A stretch of DNA of 50,208 bases, taken from positions 1 through 50,208 of the forward strand of contig JAFWJL010000012.1 of the NCBI GenBank assembly GCA_017511605.1, read 5' to 3'. Of the stretch, positions 15,658-23,439 are shown piece after piece. Below the pieces are notes generated by a model. That model saw only the letters and a program-made list of their open reading frames with translations, had not been told where the DNA came from and made no database searches. A program made the position numbers and the translations under genes. Origin of the DNA: Bacilli bacterium (lineage in GTDB: Bacteria; Bacillota_I; Bacilli_A; RF39; UBA660). How positions within the stretch are numbered: the first letter of the stretch is position 1; each line of letters starts with the position of its first letter.

Positions 15658-17697
15658 ATGAAAAAGAAGTTAATAATAATAATTCCTATACTTATAGCTA
15701 TCATAGCATTCGTATTCGTATATCGTTATTATAATAAAGAAGATAAAACAACAACACTAACTATCCAAGAAAAGAAATGGGTTGAAGAAAATAAAGATCA
15801 AACATATGACTTTGAAATAGTAAATGATTATCCATTATATGGAACTAATGGTGAAGGAGTTATATTTGATTTTATAAGTGATTTTGAAGAAAAAATAGGT
15901 ATTGAATTTAATAAAATACCATATTTAAAAACATCTATTCCAACTACTGATGGATTTAGAATTAGTATTTTAGGTAATAATGAGAACTTATCTAAAAAAG
16001 ATTTATTCTTATTTAATGATAACTATGTAGCTGTAGGTAAATCATACCAAAGAATTAACCATATTAAAGATATGAAAAATATGGTATTTGGTGTATTAAA
16101 AGATGACGTAGAAGAAGTAAGCTTCTATTTAAAAAGTGGAACTAACTTATCATATAAATCATATGATAATATTTCATCTTTATATAGTGCCTTAGATAAC
16201 GAAGAAGTAAATATGATTGTAGTACCAAATATTATGTATTTAGACTATACAATTGAAAAAGATAAGTATTCAATTAATTATTACTTTACTGAACTAAAAA
16301 AACAAATTGTTTTAACATTAAGTGATAATAATAAAGAATTAAATACAATTGTTACAAAATACTATAATAAATGGAGACAAACAAATTATATTAAAGAATA
16401 TAATGATGCATATTTAAATTATTATTTAGATAAAAATGAATTAGACGCAAAAACAAAAGCAAAATTAATATCTAAAAATTATATATATGGATATGTAGAA
16501 AACTTACCATATGAAGGAAAAGTAAATGGAAAAGTTGCTGGTATTGCTGGAGAATATACAGATAGAATATCTCGTTTAGCAAATATCAATTTCAAATATA
16601 AAAAATATCCTAATAAAAAAGCATTACAAAAAGCTATAGATAAAGGAGAAATTGATGTATATTTTGATTACTATAATTATGGTAATGATAAATATACTGC
16701 AACTTTATCAACATTTGTTGAAGACTATGTAGTTTTAGGATATCAAGAAGATAATCATATTGTTAATTCATTTGAAAGTTTAAAAGGTAAAGAGATTGCT
16801 ATGTTAAAGGGTGATTCCTTAAATGCATACTTTACTAACAATTCAAGAGCAAATATTAAAGAATACAATAATATTGATGAACTAGTAGGAAAATCAAAAG
16901 ATAGATTAATAGTAGTAGATAGAGAAATTTATGCATACTATCAAAATAATAAATTTAGAAATTTAAAATTACTATATCAAGATACTATGATGAATGATTA
17001 CAAATTCATGGTTAAAAATAATAATGGAGCATTCTATGATTTATTCAATTATATTATTAATACTAATTCATACTACAATTATAGGAACTCTGGAATAGAA
17101 AATTTAAAGGCATCTATCCTAAAAGATTCTACTTTAGAGCAAATATATATGGCAGTATTATTAGTTATATTTGTTCCACTTATAATAATAACTATTATTT
17201 ATTTAATCTTTAAGAGACAAAAGAAAGTTAAAAAAGTCAAAATTGAAGATAGACATAAATATACAGATATGTTGACTTCATTAAAGAATAGAAATTATTT
17301 AAATGCTAAGATGAAAGAATGGGAAGCATGTGAAGTATTCCCACAATCAATTGTCATGGTAGACTTAAATAATGTTAAATATGTTAATGATAACTATGGT
17401 CATGAAGAAGGAGACGAACTTATCATTAAAGCAGCCGGAATTCTAGTAAATACTCAACTAGAAAACAGTGAAATTATTAGAACAGATGGTAATGAGTTCT
17501 TAATTTACCTAGTAGGTTATAGTGAAAGACAAATTAGTACTTATACTAAGAAATTATCAAGAGAAATGAAAAACTTACCACACTCATTTGGAGCTGCAGT
17601 AGGTTATAGTATGATCACAGATGAGATTAAAACACTTGATGATTCAATTAATGAAGCTACACTAGAAATGATTACTAATAAAGAAGAATATAGATAA
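15658..17697 (+). CDS. Solute-binding-domain receptor with degenerate GGDEF domain
   Basis: 679 residues. After an N-terminal membrane anchor (about 4-22), two solute-binding-like lobes follow: about 35-240, and about 270-490 with 'YGYVENLPYEGKVNGKVAGI'. Next is a membrane helix (about 500-522) and a cytoplasmic GGDEF domain (about 540-675). The metal/substrate segment 'DLNNVKYVNDNYGHEEGDELI' is intact. The signature position reads RTDGNEF (608-614) instead of R-x-GGDEF, replacing the second-last acidic residue by Asn. Cyclic-di-GMP synthesis may be weak or lost. The design is that of a receptor that senses an extracellular ligand and signals inside. The neighbouring gene at 15190 may be a partner. 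Confidence 0.82.
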   Translation: MKKKLIIIIPILIAIIAFVFVYRYYNKEDKTTTLTIQEKKWVEENKDQTYDFEIVNDYPLYGTNGEGVIFDFISDFEEKIGIEFNKIPYLKTSIPTTDGFRISILGNNENLSKKDLFLFNDNYVAVGKSYQRINHIKDMKNMVFGVLKDDVEEVSFYLKSGTNLSYKSYDNISSLYSALDNEEVNMIVVPNIMYLDYTIEKDKYSINYYFTELKKQIVLTLSDNNKELNTIVTKYYNKWRQTNYIKEYNDAYLNYYLDKNELDAKTKAKLISKNYIYGYVENLPYEGKVNGKVAGIAGEYTDRISRLANINFKYKKYPNKKALQKAIDKGEIDVYFDYYNYGNDKYTATLSTFVEDYVVLGYQEDNHIVNSFESLKGKEIAMLKGDSLNAYFTNNSRANIKEYNNIDELVGKSKDRLIVVDREIYAYYQNNKFRNLKLLYQDTMMNDYKFMVKNNNGAFYDLFNYIINTNSYYNYRNSGIENLKASILKDSTLEQIYMAVLLVIFVPLIIITIIYLIFKRQKKVKKVKIEDRHKYTDMLTSLKNRNYLNAKMKEWEACEVFPQSIVMVDLNNVKYVNDNYGHEEGDELIIKAAGILVNTQLENSEIIRTDGNEFLIYLVGYSERQISTYTKKLSREMKNLPHSFGAAVGYSMITDEIKTLDDSINEATLEMITNKEEYR

Positions 17698-17709
17698 AAA
17701 GGTGATTGG

Positions 17710-18528
17710 ATGGAAAAGGCAAGGAATTTTACTAAAAAAATATTCAAATTGTTGATGAAACCAGAGATGCGAATATTACCAGGGCACCTTGCTTTTTTTC
17801 TTGTCATGACATTAATACCCTTGGTAGCATTAATCGCCACAATAGCTGCTAACTTATCAATTTCTACAGATTCAATAAGAGTAGCTATTAATAGTTCAGT
17901 TCCTTCGGGAATAGCTAATATACTTAATGGTATTATGGCTGGTGATGGAATCAATTTTAATATTATAGTATTTTATGCATCAGCTTTTCTTTTAGCTTCC
18001 AACGGAGCTTATTCAATGATTAATTCCTCAAATGAAATATACAAAGTAGAACCAAATAATATAGTGAGTAGACGATTAAAAGCTATTACTATGACTTTTG
18101 TATTAGTAGGGATATTCATATTTCTAATAATTGTTCCGATATTCGGTAGCAATATATTTGATATTTTAAAAGAATTAACAGGTAATAGTGTAATAATACA
18201 AATTATTAGAGAAATGTTAGTAATATTAAAATATCCATTAATATTAGTAATATTATTTATGAATATTAAACTTATGTATGTAATTGCTCCAGATAAAGAA
18301 ATACCTGGAAAAACTACTAATAAAGGAGCATTATTTACTACAATAGGTTGGGTATTATCTACAGAAGTATTTGCTTTCTATGTAGAAAAATTTGCAAGAT
18401 ATGATTTGTTCTATGGAAGTATTTCCAATATATTAATATTACTATTATGGATTTATTTATTATCTTATATCTATGTATTAGGAATGGTAATAAATGCAAG
18501 TGAATATAATGGAGAACTAAATGATTAG
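17710..18528 (+). CDS. YihY/BrkB-family membrane protein
   Basis: 272 residues with about six hydrophobic segments, the standard YihY/BrkB length and layout. Family signatures are visible: 'LPGHLAFFLVMTLIPLVALI' near the N-terminus, 'ASNGAYSMINSSNEIY' in the middle, and 'GSISNILILLLWIYLLSYIYVLG' at the C-terminus. The family was once annotated as ribonuclease BN, which is wrong; its role is unclear, perhaps envelope transport. It starts 12 bp after the GGDEF gene with AAGGTGAT as ribosome site, so it belongs to the same transcript, which may reach back to gatCAB. Confidence 0.9.
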   Translation: MEKARNFTKKIFKLLMKPEMRILPGHLAFFLVMTLIPLVALIATIAANLSISTDSIRVAINSSVPSGIANILNGIMAGDGINFNIIVFYASAFLLASNGAYSMINSSNEIYKVEPNNIVSRRLKAITMTFVLVGIFIFLIIVPIFGSNIFDILKELTGNSVIIQIIREMLVILKYPLILVILFMNIKLMYVIAPDKEIPGKTTNKGALFTTIGWVLSTEVFAFYVEKFARYDLFYGSISNILILLLWIYLLSYIYVLGMVINASEYNGELND

Positions 18529-18538
18529 TTCTCTTTTC
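18512..18538 (+). terminator. Terminator inside the 3' end of the YihY gene
   Basis: GAGAACTAA (18512-18520) / TTAGTTCTC (18525-18533), then TTTTCT. The last codons and the TAG stop (18526-18528) of the YihY gene form part of the hairpin. Confidence 0.85.
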
Positions 18539-18544
18539 TACGGA

Positions 18545-18573
18545 TTGAAAATAAACACATAAAATGTTATACT
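18545..18573 (+). promoter_or_regulatory. Promoter of ltaS
   Basis: TTGAAA (18545-18550), 17 nt, TATACT (18568-18573), with TG at 18565-18566. It covers an upstream in-frame ATG (18564), which therefore cannot be the translation start. Confidence 0.75.
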
Positions 18574-18593
18574 TATTAAGTGAGGTATTTGAT

Positions 18594-20654
18594 ATGAAAA
18601 TAGTTAAAAATACATTTAATAAAATAAGAAAAGAAATAATCAAAAAGATTAAAGAAATAAAAAAAGATCATTTAATTAAACAATATATAAAGAATAATAT
18701 ATTATTCTTATCATTTGTTATTTTGATGGTAATTAATGCAACATTATTAAGATTCTTATGTATGCATTCAATAGATAACTATCTATCATTTAAAGCAGTA
18801 TTAGCTGATACTGTAGTATGTGTATTTATAGGAGCTTTTGGGTACTTATTAAAACCAAAAAATAGATTTGCTTACTATATGACATTTACTGTATTCTTAA
18901 CAGCAATATGCATGATTAACTCTGTATATTATACATTCTATACATCATTTGCATCTATTTCTATGTTAAGCCTAACTCAATATATTGGTGATGTAGGAGA
19001 TGCAGTTGTAGAAAACGTATTGCAATTAAAAGACTTAGTATATTTAATAGCACCTATAGCTATGATAATTATTCATTTAAGACTAAGAAAGAAAAATTAT
19101 TATAAGAAAGTAGAAGTCAAATCTGAAAGAAAGAAAATGACTATTAAAACACTTTCAGCAGCTGGAGTATTACTAGTATTATTCTTAGTTACTTTAACAT
19201 CATTAGATGTATCAAGATTTTTTAAACAATGGAATAAAGAATATATAGTAATGAGATTTGGTATCTATATTTATCAAGCAAATGATGTTGTAACATCTAT
19301 CCAACCTAAAATTAATTCAATGTTTGGATATGATAAAGCTAAAAAGAACTTTAATGATTATTTTGAAAATAGAAATGAGTATACAGGAACTAATGAATAT
19401 ACTAATATATTTGAAGGTAAAAATGTAATAGTAATTCATGGTGAAAGTATGATGACTAATGCTATTGGATTAAAATTCAATGGTCAAGAAGTTACTCCTA
19501 CACTTAATAAATTAAGTAGTGAAGGAATGTATTTTTCTAACTTTTACTCACAAGTAAGTGTCGGTACTAGTAGTGATTCAGAATTAACATTCAATACAGG
19601 GTTAATGCCTACAAAGAGTGGTACAGCATTTGTTTCATATGCCGATAGGACTTATGTTGGTATCCCAGGATTAATGGAAGAAAAAGGATATTATTCATTC
19701 AGTATGCATGCTAATAATGCAGATTTCTGGAATAGACGTGCCATGCATAAAAACTTAGGATATGAGCATTTTTATGCTAAGGCCGAGTATGAGGTTTCTA
19801 AAGAAAATATTATAGGATTAGGTTTATCAGATAAAGAATTCTTCAGTCAATCAGTAACTAAGTTAGAAAAAATCAATTCTGAACATGAAAAATGGTATGG
19901 TATGGTAATGATGTTAACTAACCACACACCATTCTCAGAAGTAGAAAAATATGGTGAATTTGACGTTAATTTAAAAGAAACAAATGAAGCTGGCGAAGAA
20001 GTGGTATATCCATATATGGAAGGTACTAAATTAGGTAATTACTTCAAATCACTTCATTATGCAGACCAAGCTTTAGGAGAATTTATTGAAGCATTAAATG
20101 AAAAAGGTTTATTAGATAATACAGTATTTGTACTATATGGTGACCATGATGCTAGACTTCCAAGAAAAGATTATAATTTACTATATAACTATGATAAAGA
20201 AACAAACGGTGTATTAGATTCAGAAGATCCTAACTATAAAGAATATGATTACTACCAATATGAATTAGGTAGAAAAGTACCATTTATTATCTGGACTAAG
20301 GATATGAAAGGAACTAATCTTAATTTTGAAAATACTAATGTAATGGGTATGTATGATGTAGTACCAACATTAGGAAATATGTTAGGATTTAAAAATGAAT
20401 ATGCACTAGGACATGATATTTATAATATTAAAGAAAATAACATTGTAGTATTCCCTAATGGTAATTGGGTAAATAATAAATTATACTATAATAGTCAAAA
20501 GGCTGAATATAAGCCATTAGTAGAAGATGCTATATCTGAAGAAGATATTAATTCTAATACTGAATATACTAATAAATTATTAGATATTTCAAATGATATT
20601 ATAGTATTTGACTTACTAAATAAAGACAAGGATAAAGAGGGAAGTGGAAAATAA
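18594..20654 (+). CDS. ltaS: LTA synthase family protein (LtaS-like)
   Basis: 686 residues, close to LtaS of other Firmicutes. Five N-terminal membrane helices (about 38-215) lead to an extracellular sulfatase-fold domain (about 275-610). It would transfer glycerol phosphate from phosphatidylglycerol to build lipoteichoic acid on the outer face of the membrane. Active-site features: E284 in 'IHGESMM', the nucleophile region 'VGTSSDSELTF' (T325/S326), 'MHANNADFWNRR' and 'LYGDHDAR'. In S. aureus LtaS the nucleophile is the Thr just before Ser-Asp-Ser-Glu; here that position reads Ser, with a Thr beside it. Its own promoter lies just upstream, and the TAA stop overlaps the next start codon by one base. 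Confidence 0.92.
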   Translation: MKIVKNTFNKIRKEIIKKIKEIKKDHLIKQYIKNNILFLSFVILMVINATLLRFLCMHSIDNYLSFKAVLADTVVCVFIGAFGYLLKPKNRFAYYMTFTVFLTAICMINSVYYTFYTSFASISMLSLTQYIGDVGDAVVENVLQLKDLVYLIAPIAMIIIHLRLRKKNYYKKVEVKSERKKMTIKTLSAAGVLLVLFLVTLTSLDVSRFFKQWNKEYIVMRFGIYIYQANDVVTSIQPKINSMFGYDKAKKNFNDYFENRNEYTGTNEYTNIFEGKNVIVIHGESMMTNAIGLKFNGQEVTPTLNKLSSEGMYFSNFYSQVSVGTSSDSELTFNTGLMPTKSGTAFVSYADRTYVGIPGLMEEKGYYSFSMHANNADFWNRRAMHKNLGYEHFYAKAEYEVSKENIIGLGLSDKEFFSQSVTKLEKINSEHEKWYGMVMMLTNHTPFSEVEKYGEFDVNLKETNEAGEEVVYPYMEGTKLGNYFKSLHYADQALGEFIEALNEKGLLDNTVFVLYGDHDARLPRKDYNLLYNYDKETNGVLDSEDPNYKEYDYYQYELGRKVPFIIWTKDMKGTNLNFENTNVMGMYDVVPTLGNMLGFKNEYALGHDIYNIKENNIVVFPNGNWVNNKLYYNSQKAEYKPLVEDAISEEDINSNTEYTNKLLDISNDIIVFDLLNKDKDKEGSGK

Positions 20655-21283
20655 TGAAATTAAAGAAAAAAGCTAAAAGACTAATAGTAGCACTTCTAAT
20701 AATAATAGTTATATTATTAGGAATACTATTTGTAAGCGATAAAATCTTTAATAAAGACAAAGTAAAAGAAGTAAAAATAGTTAATAAAATAGATAAGTAT
20801 GGATATAATTTAAAGGATAGTAAAACAAAGAAATATCATAAATTATTTGATGAATTAAAAAAGATACTATCAAAAAAAGAAGTAGATGAAGAAGAATATG
20901 TTAAAAAGATTTCTGAAATGTTTATCTATGATTTCTACTCACTAAATGACAAAACAGCTAAAACAGATATTGGAGGAGTAGATTTTGTATATCAAGGGGC
21001 TTTAGAAAATTTCTTACTAAAAGCAGAAGACACATATTATAAATATGTAGAAAGTAATATTTATGGTAATAGAAATCAATCACTTCCAACAGTAAAAGAT
21101 ATTGAAATAAAAAATGTTACACAAGAAGTATTTGCATATGGTGATAAAACAGACGAAAAAGCTTACATAGTAGAAGCTTCATGGGATTATACAGATGAAG
21201 AGTTTTCTAAGTATCAAACAAGTGCCAAACTAGTATTTATCCATGATGGTGATAAATTAAGTTTAGTAGAACTACAAAAGTAG
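20654..21283 (+). CDS. Membrane-anchored exported protein coupled to ltaS
   Basis: 209 residues: a Lys-rich N-terminus, one membrane helix (about 9-27), then an extracytoplasmic domain with alternating charged and hydrophobic residues. The C-terminus has the pattern 'YIVEASWDYTDEEFSKYQTSAKLVFIHDGDKLSLVELQK', reminiscent of NTF2-like or DUF4829-like cone folds. No enzyme motif is seen. Its start codon overlaps the ltaS stop (TAATG), so the two are translationally coupled and probably equimolar. It may be an accessory of LTA synthesis on the cell surface; this rests on context only. Confidence 0.75.
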   Translation: MKLKKKAKRLIVALLIIIVILLGILFVSDKIFNKDKVKEVKIVNKIDKYGYNLKDSKTKKYHKLFDELKKILSKKEVDEEEYVKKISEMFIYDFYSLNDKTAKTDIGGVDFVYQGALENFLLKAEDTYYKYVESNIYGNRNQSLPTVKDIEIKNVTQEVFAYGDKTDEKAYIVEASWDYTDEEFSKYQTSAKLVFIHDGDKLSLVELQK

Positions 21284-21294
21284 TTCTTTTTTTT
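21268..21294 (+). terminator. Rho-independent terminator of ltaS operon
   Basis: AGAACTAC (21268-21275) / GTAGTTCT (21280-21287), AAAA loop, T8. The TAG stop sits in the right arm. Confidence 0.9.
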
Positions 21295-21296
21295 GC

Positions 21297-21327
21297 ATAA
21301 AAAAAGAAGATTATTCATCTTCTTTTT
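21297..21327 (-). terminator. Terminator of the minus-strand LCP gene
   Basis: On the minus strand AAAGAAGAT / ATCTTCTTT, with a loop holding the TAA stop of the LCP gene, followed by Ts. It is arranged back to back with the plus-strand terminator of ltaS. Confidence 0.85.
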
Positions 21328-23248
21328 TATCATCATTATCTTCTTTCTTTTCTTCAGTTTTTGTTGTAGTATCTTCCTTTTGATCATCTTTCGTATCAGT
21401 AGTTTTCTTTTCGCAAGTTTCATCTTTTTCATCACATTCATCATCTTTAATTTCTTTCTTTCTACCAGAAAGTTTTAATACTAATGTATCTTTAATTAAA
21501 TCAACACGTTTACTAGCTGGATAGCTTTGTTCTATAACAGTACCACCAAATCCATCGAATTTAACTTTAATACCCAACTTATTAGCTGTGGCAGTAGCCT
21601 GTGCTTCAGTATCACCGGTGAAATCAGGAAGTAGGGTATATTTAAATCCATAATTATATCCTGCACCTATTGTTTTCTTTTCATATGGTTTATTCATTGA
21701 AAAATCAAACTCTGTTATATTTTCATGATCCTTTTGTTCAAGATTTATCTTCATTGCATTAACAATATCATTTCTACTACTTTTATTAGGAACATAATCC
21801 CATAAAACCATTCTAGCTCTCTCATCATAAATCATTTGGCCATCCCCATCAAGGAATAACTGTTGAATATTAATTAATTCAGCCTCGTCACTACTTAAAC
21901 TTTTCTTAATAATATCCTTAGCTACATTATAGAAAGATAATATTTGTTTAGTAGTTAAGTTTGTATCTAGGTTATCAGAAACAGTATTTAATATTTCAAT
22001 AAATTTAGTAACATCTTTAATACCTTTTATCTTATTAATAAGAGCCTTTATAATTTCTTGTTGATGAGCCTCTCTACCAAAAGTACCATTAGCAAGTTGT
22101 TTTCTGTTTCTTGCAAATACTAATGCTTCTTCACCCATTAATGTTTGATGACCTTCTTTGATACAAACAACACCACCACGAGATGAATCATCTGTACATA
22201 ATTCTTTAGGTACATCTACTTCAACACCACCAACAGCATTAACAAGTTTAACTAATCCTTTAAAGTTTATCTTAGCATAATAATCAATATTAACATCCAA
22301 GTAATTCTCAATTGTATTAATCATACAATCATTACCGTATGCAGCAGCATGTGTAATCTTATTTTCAGGTCTACCACTCCAACAAGCAATAGGTACATAA
22401 CTATCTCTTGGAATAGATAACATAGTAGCATTTAATGTTTTAGGATTAAATGTAATAAGTATTAATGTATCACCATTCGCAATAGCATTTTTACTTAAAA
22501 CTTCATCAGTAGAATCAATTCCCATCAATAGAATAGTGAATGGTTCTGTAACATCTTTACCACTAGAAGCAGTTTCTATTTTAGAAGTAGCTGCTTTTTT
22601 CATAAGTTTATCTTTACTAGCTATTACTTTAACATCGGTAGCTATATTTTCATAACCTGTAATTCCTGAAAACATACTTACATAACTATCAGGAACAAAT
22701 ATAGCACCAACTTCATTACTATACATATCTACTAACATAGAAGTATAATCTTCATATTCAACTATTTGATTTTCATCTTCTAAGTTATTATCTTTTATTA
22801 TTTCCTTAGGAATTATATATCCTTCAGGAGATTTCTTATCACTTAATATACCAATCTTCATATTATTGATATCTTCAACTTTTTTAACTTTATTACTACT
22901 CATCACAATCAAATCAGATGTATAAGTAATTTTATTCTTATTTAAATTATCAATTTGACCATAGAAATAAGAAATAACTATTCCTACACCAATACATATA
23001 AGCGAAAAGAAGAATAGGAATGTCAGATATGTACCTTTAGGTCTCTTCTTACTTTTAAATTTAAATAAAATCACAATATCTATAAGTATTAGAATACCTA
23101 TAACTATATATCTAATTAAGTTTTCAATAGAACTTAATAAAAAGATTTCATATATCGCAAATATTGAAGCCCCTAGGGCTATAATACTAAATATTTTGAT
23201 TATTAAATTTAGTAGTTTTCTACTTTTTACTCTTTCATTACTTTGCAT
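21311..23248 (-). CDS. LytR-CpsA-Psr (LCP) protein with solute-binding-like and PASTA domains
   Basis: 645 residues. Three membrane helices (about 12-35, 40-62 and 72-95) are followed by an extracytoplasmic solute-binding-like region (about 105-230), the LCP domain (about 233-460), a PASTA-like domain (about 553-601), and an acidic Lys/Glu/Asp/Thr-rich tail. LCP features: 'GDTLILITFNP', 'LSIPRDSYV', 'GGVEVDVPKELC' and 'FARNRKQLANGTFGREAHQQ'; the conserved Arg residues contact the lipid pyrophosphate. LCP enzymes move teichoic acid or capsule chains from undecaprenyl carriers to peptidoglycan. The extra domain in front and the PASTA domain behind are unusual. It converges with the ltaS operon and diverges from the glucosaminidase gene. 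Confidence 0.92.
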   Translation of the reverse strand: MQSNERVKSRKLLNLIIKIFSIIALGASIFAIYEIFLLSSIENLIRYIVIGILILIDIVILFKFKSKKRPKGTYLTFLFFFSLICIGVGIVISYFYGQIDNLNKNKITYTSDLIVMSSNKVKKVEDINNMKIGILSDKKSPEGYIIPKEIIKDNNLEDENQIVEYEDYTSMLVDMYSNEVGAIFVPDSYVSMFSGITGYENIATDVKVIASKDKLMKKAATSKIETASSGKDVTEPFTILLMGIDSTDEVLSKNAIANGDTLILITFNPKTLNATMLSIPRDSYVPIACWSGRPENKITHAAAYGNDCMINTIENYLDVNIDYYAKINFKGLVKLVNAVGGVEVDVPKELCTDDSSRGGVVCIKEGHQTLMGEEALVFARNRKQLANGTFGREAHQQEIIKALINKIKGIKDVTKFIEILNTVSDNLDTNLTTKQILSFYNVAKDIIKKSLSSDEAELINIQQLFLDGDGQMIYDERARMVLWDYVPNKSSRNDIVNAMKINLEQKDHENITEFDFSMNKPYEKKTIGAGYNYGFKYTLLPDFTGDTEAQATATANKLGIKVKFDGFGGTVIEQSYPASKRVDLIKDTLVLKLSGRKKEIKDDECDEKDETCEKKTTDTKDDQKEDTTTKTEEKKEDNDDKKEDE

Positions 23249-23275
23249 TATTCATCCTCCAAATCTACTATATAA

Positions 23276-23305
23276 ATTATAAACCAAAAACAGCAATTTA
23301 ATCAA
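23276..23305 (-). promoter_or_regulatory. Promoter of the LCP gene at 21311-23248
   Basis: On the minus strand TTGATT (23305-23300), an 18-nt spacer, TATAAT (23281-23276), about 30 nt before the ATG, with GGAGGATG as ribosome site. Confidence 0.6.
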
Positions 23306-23341
23306 GTTAACTAAATAAGTTTAAAAACCTCCGTAAAATAA

Positions 23342-23403
23342 TGTAAAACCATTATAAAAATTGTCGAAAAAACCCCTAATACCCCTATAAGTATTGATAT
23401 AAT
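23342..23403 (+). promoter_or_regulatory. Promoter region of the glucosaminidase gene with possible WalR-like and ACCCCTA repeats
   Basis: An extended -10 TGATATAAT ends at 23403. Upstream, ACCCCTA occurs twice (23372-23378 and 23381-23387) where the -35 would be, suggesting an activator site. Further upstream, TGTAAA (23342-23347), 5 nt, TATAAA (23353-23358) resembles the WalR box (TGTWAH-N5-TGTWAH) with one mismatch; WalR controls autolysins in many Firmicutes. The match is suggestive only. Confidence 0.35.
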
Positions 23404-23439
23404 ATAATTACTAAGATAATGGATGAGGAGGCGCTTATA

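Noticed and set aside
18564..18593. Upstream ATG for ltaS
   Set aside because: It lies inside the -10 region of the predicted promoter, so it would not be in the transcript.
21293..21478. Plus-strand hydrophobic frame over the LCP tail
   Set aside because: Its Phe/Ile-rich sequence is simply the reverse of the Lys/Asp/Glu-rich C-terminal tail of the LCP protein, and it has no proper ribosome site.
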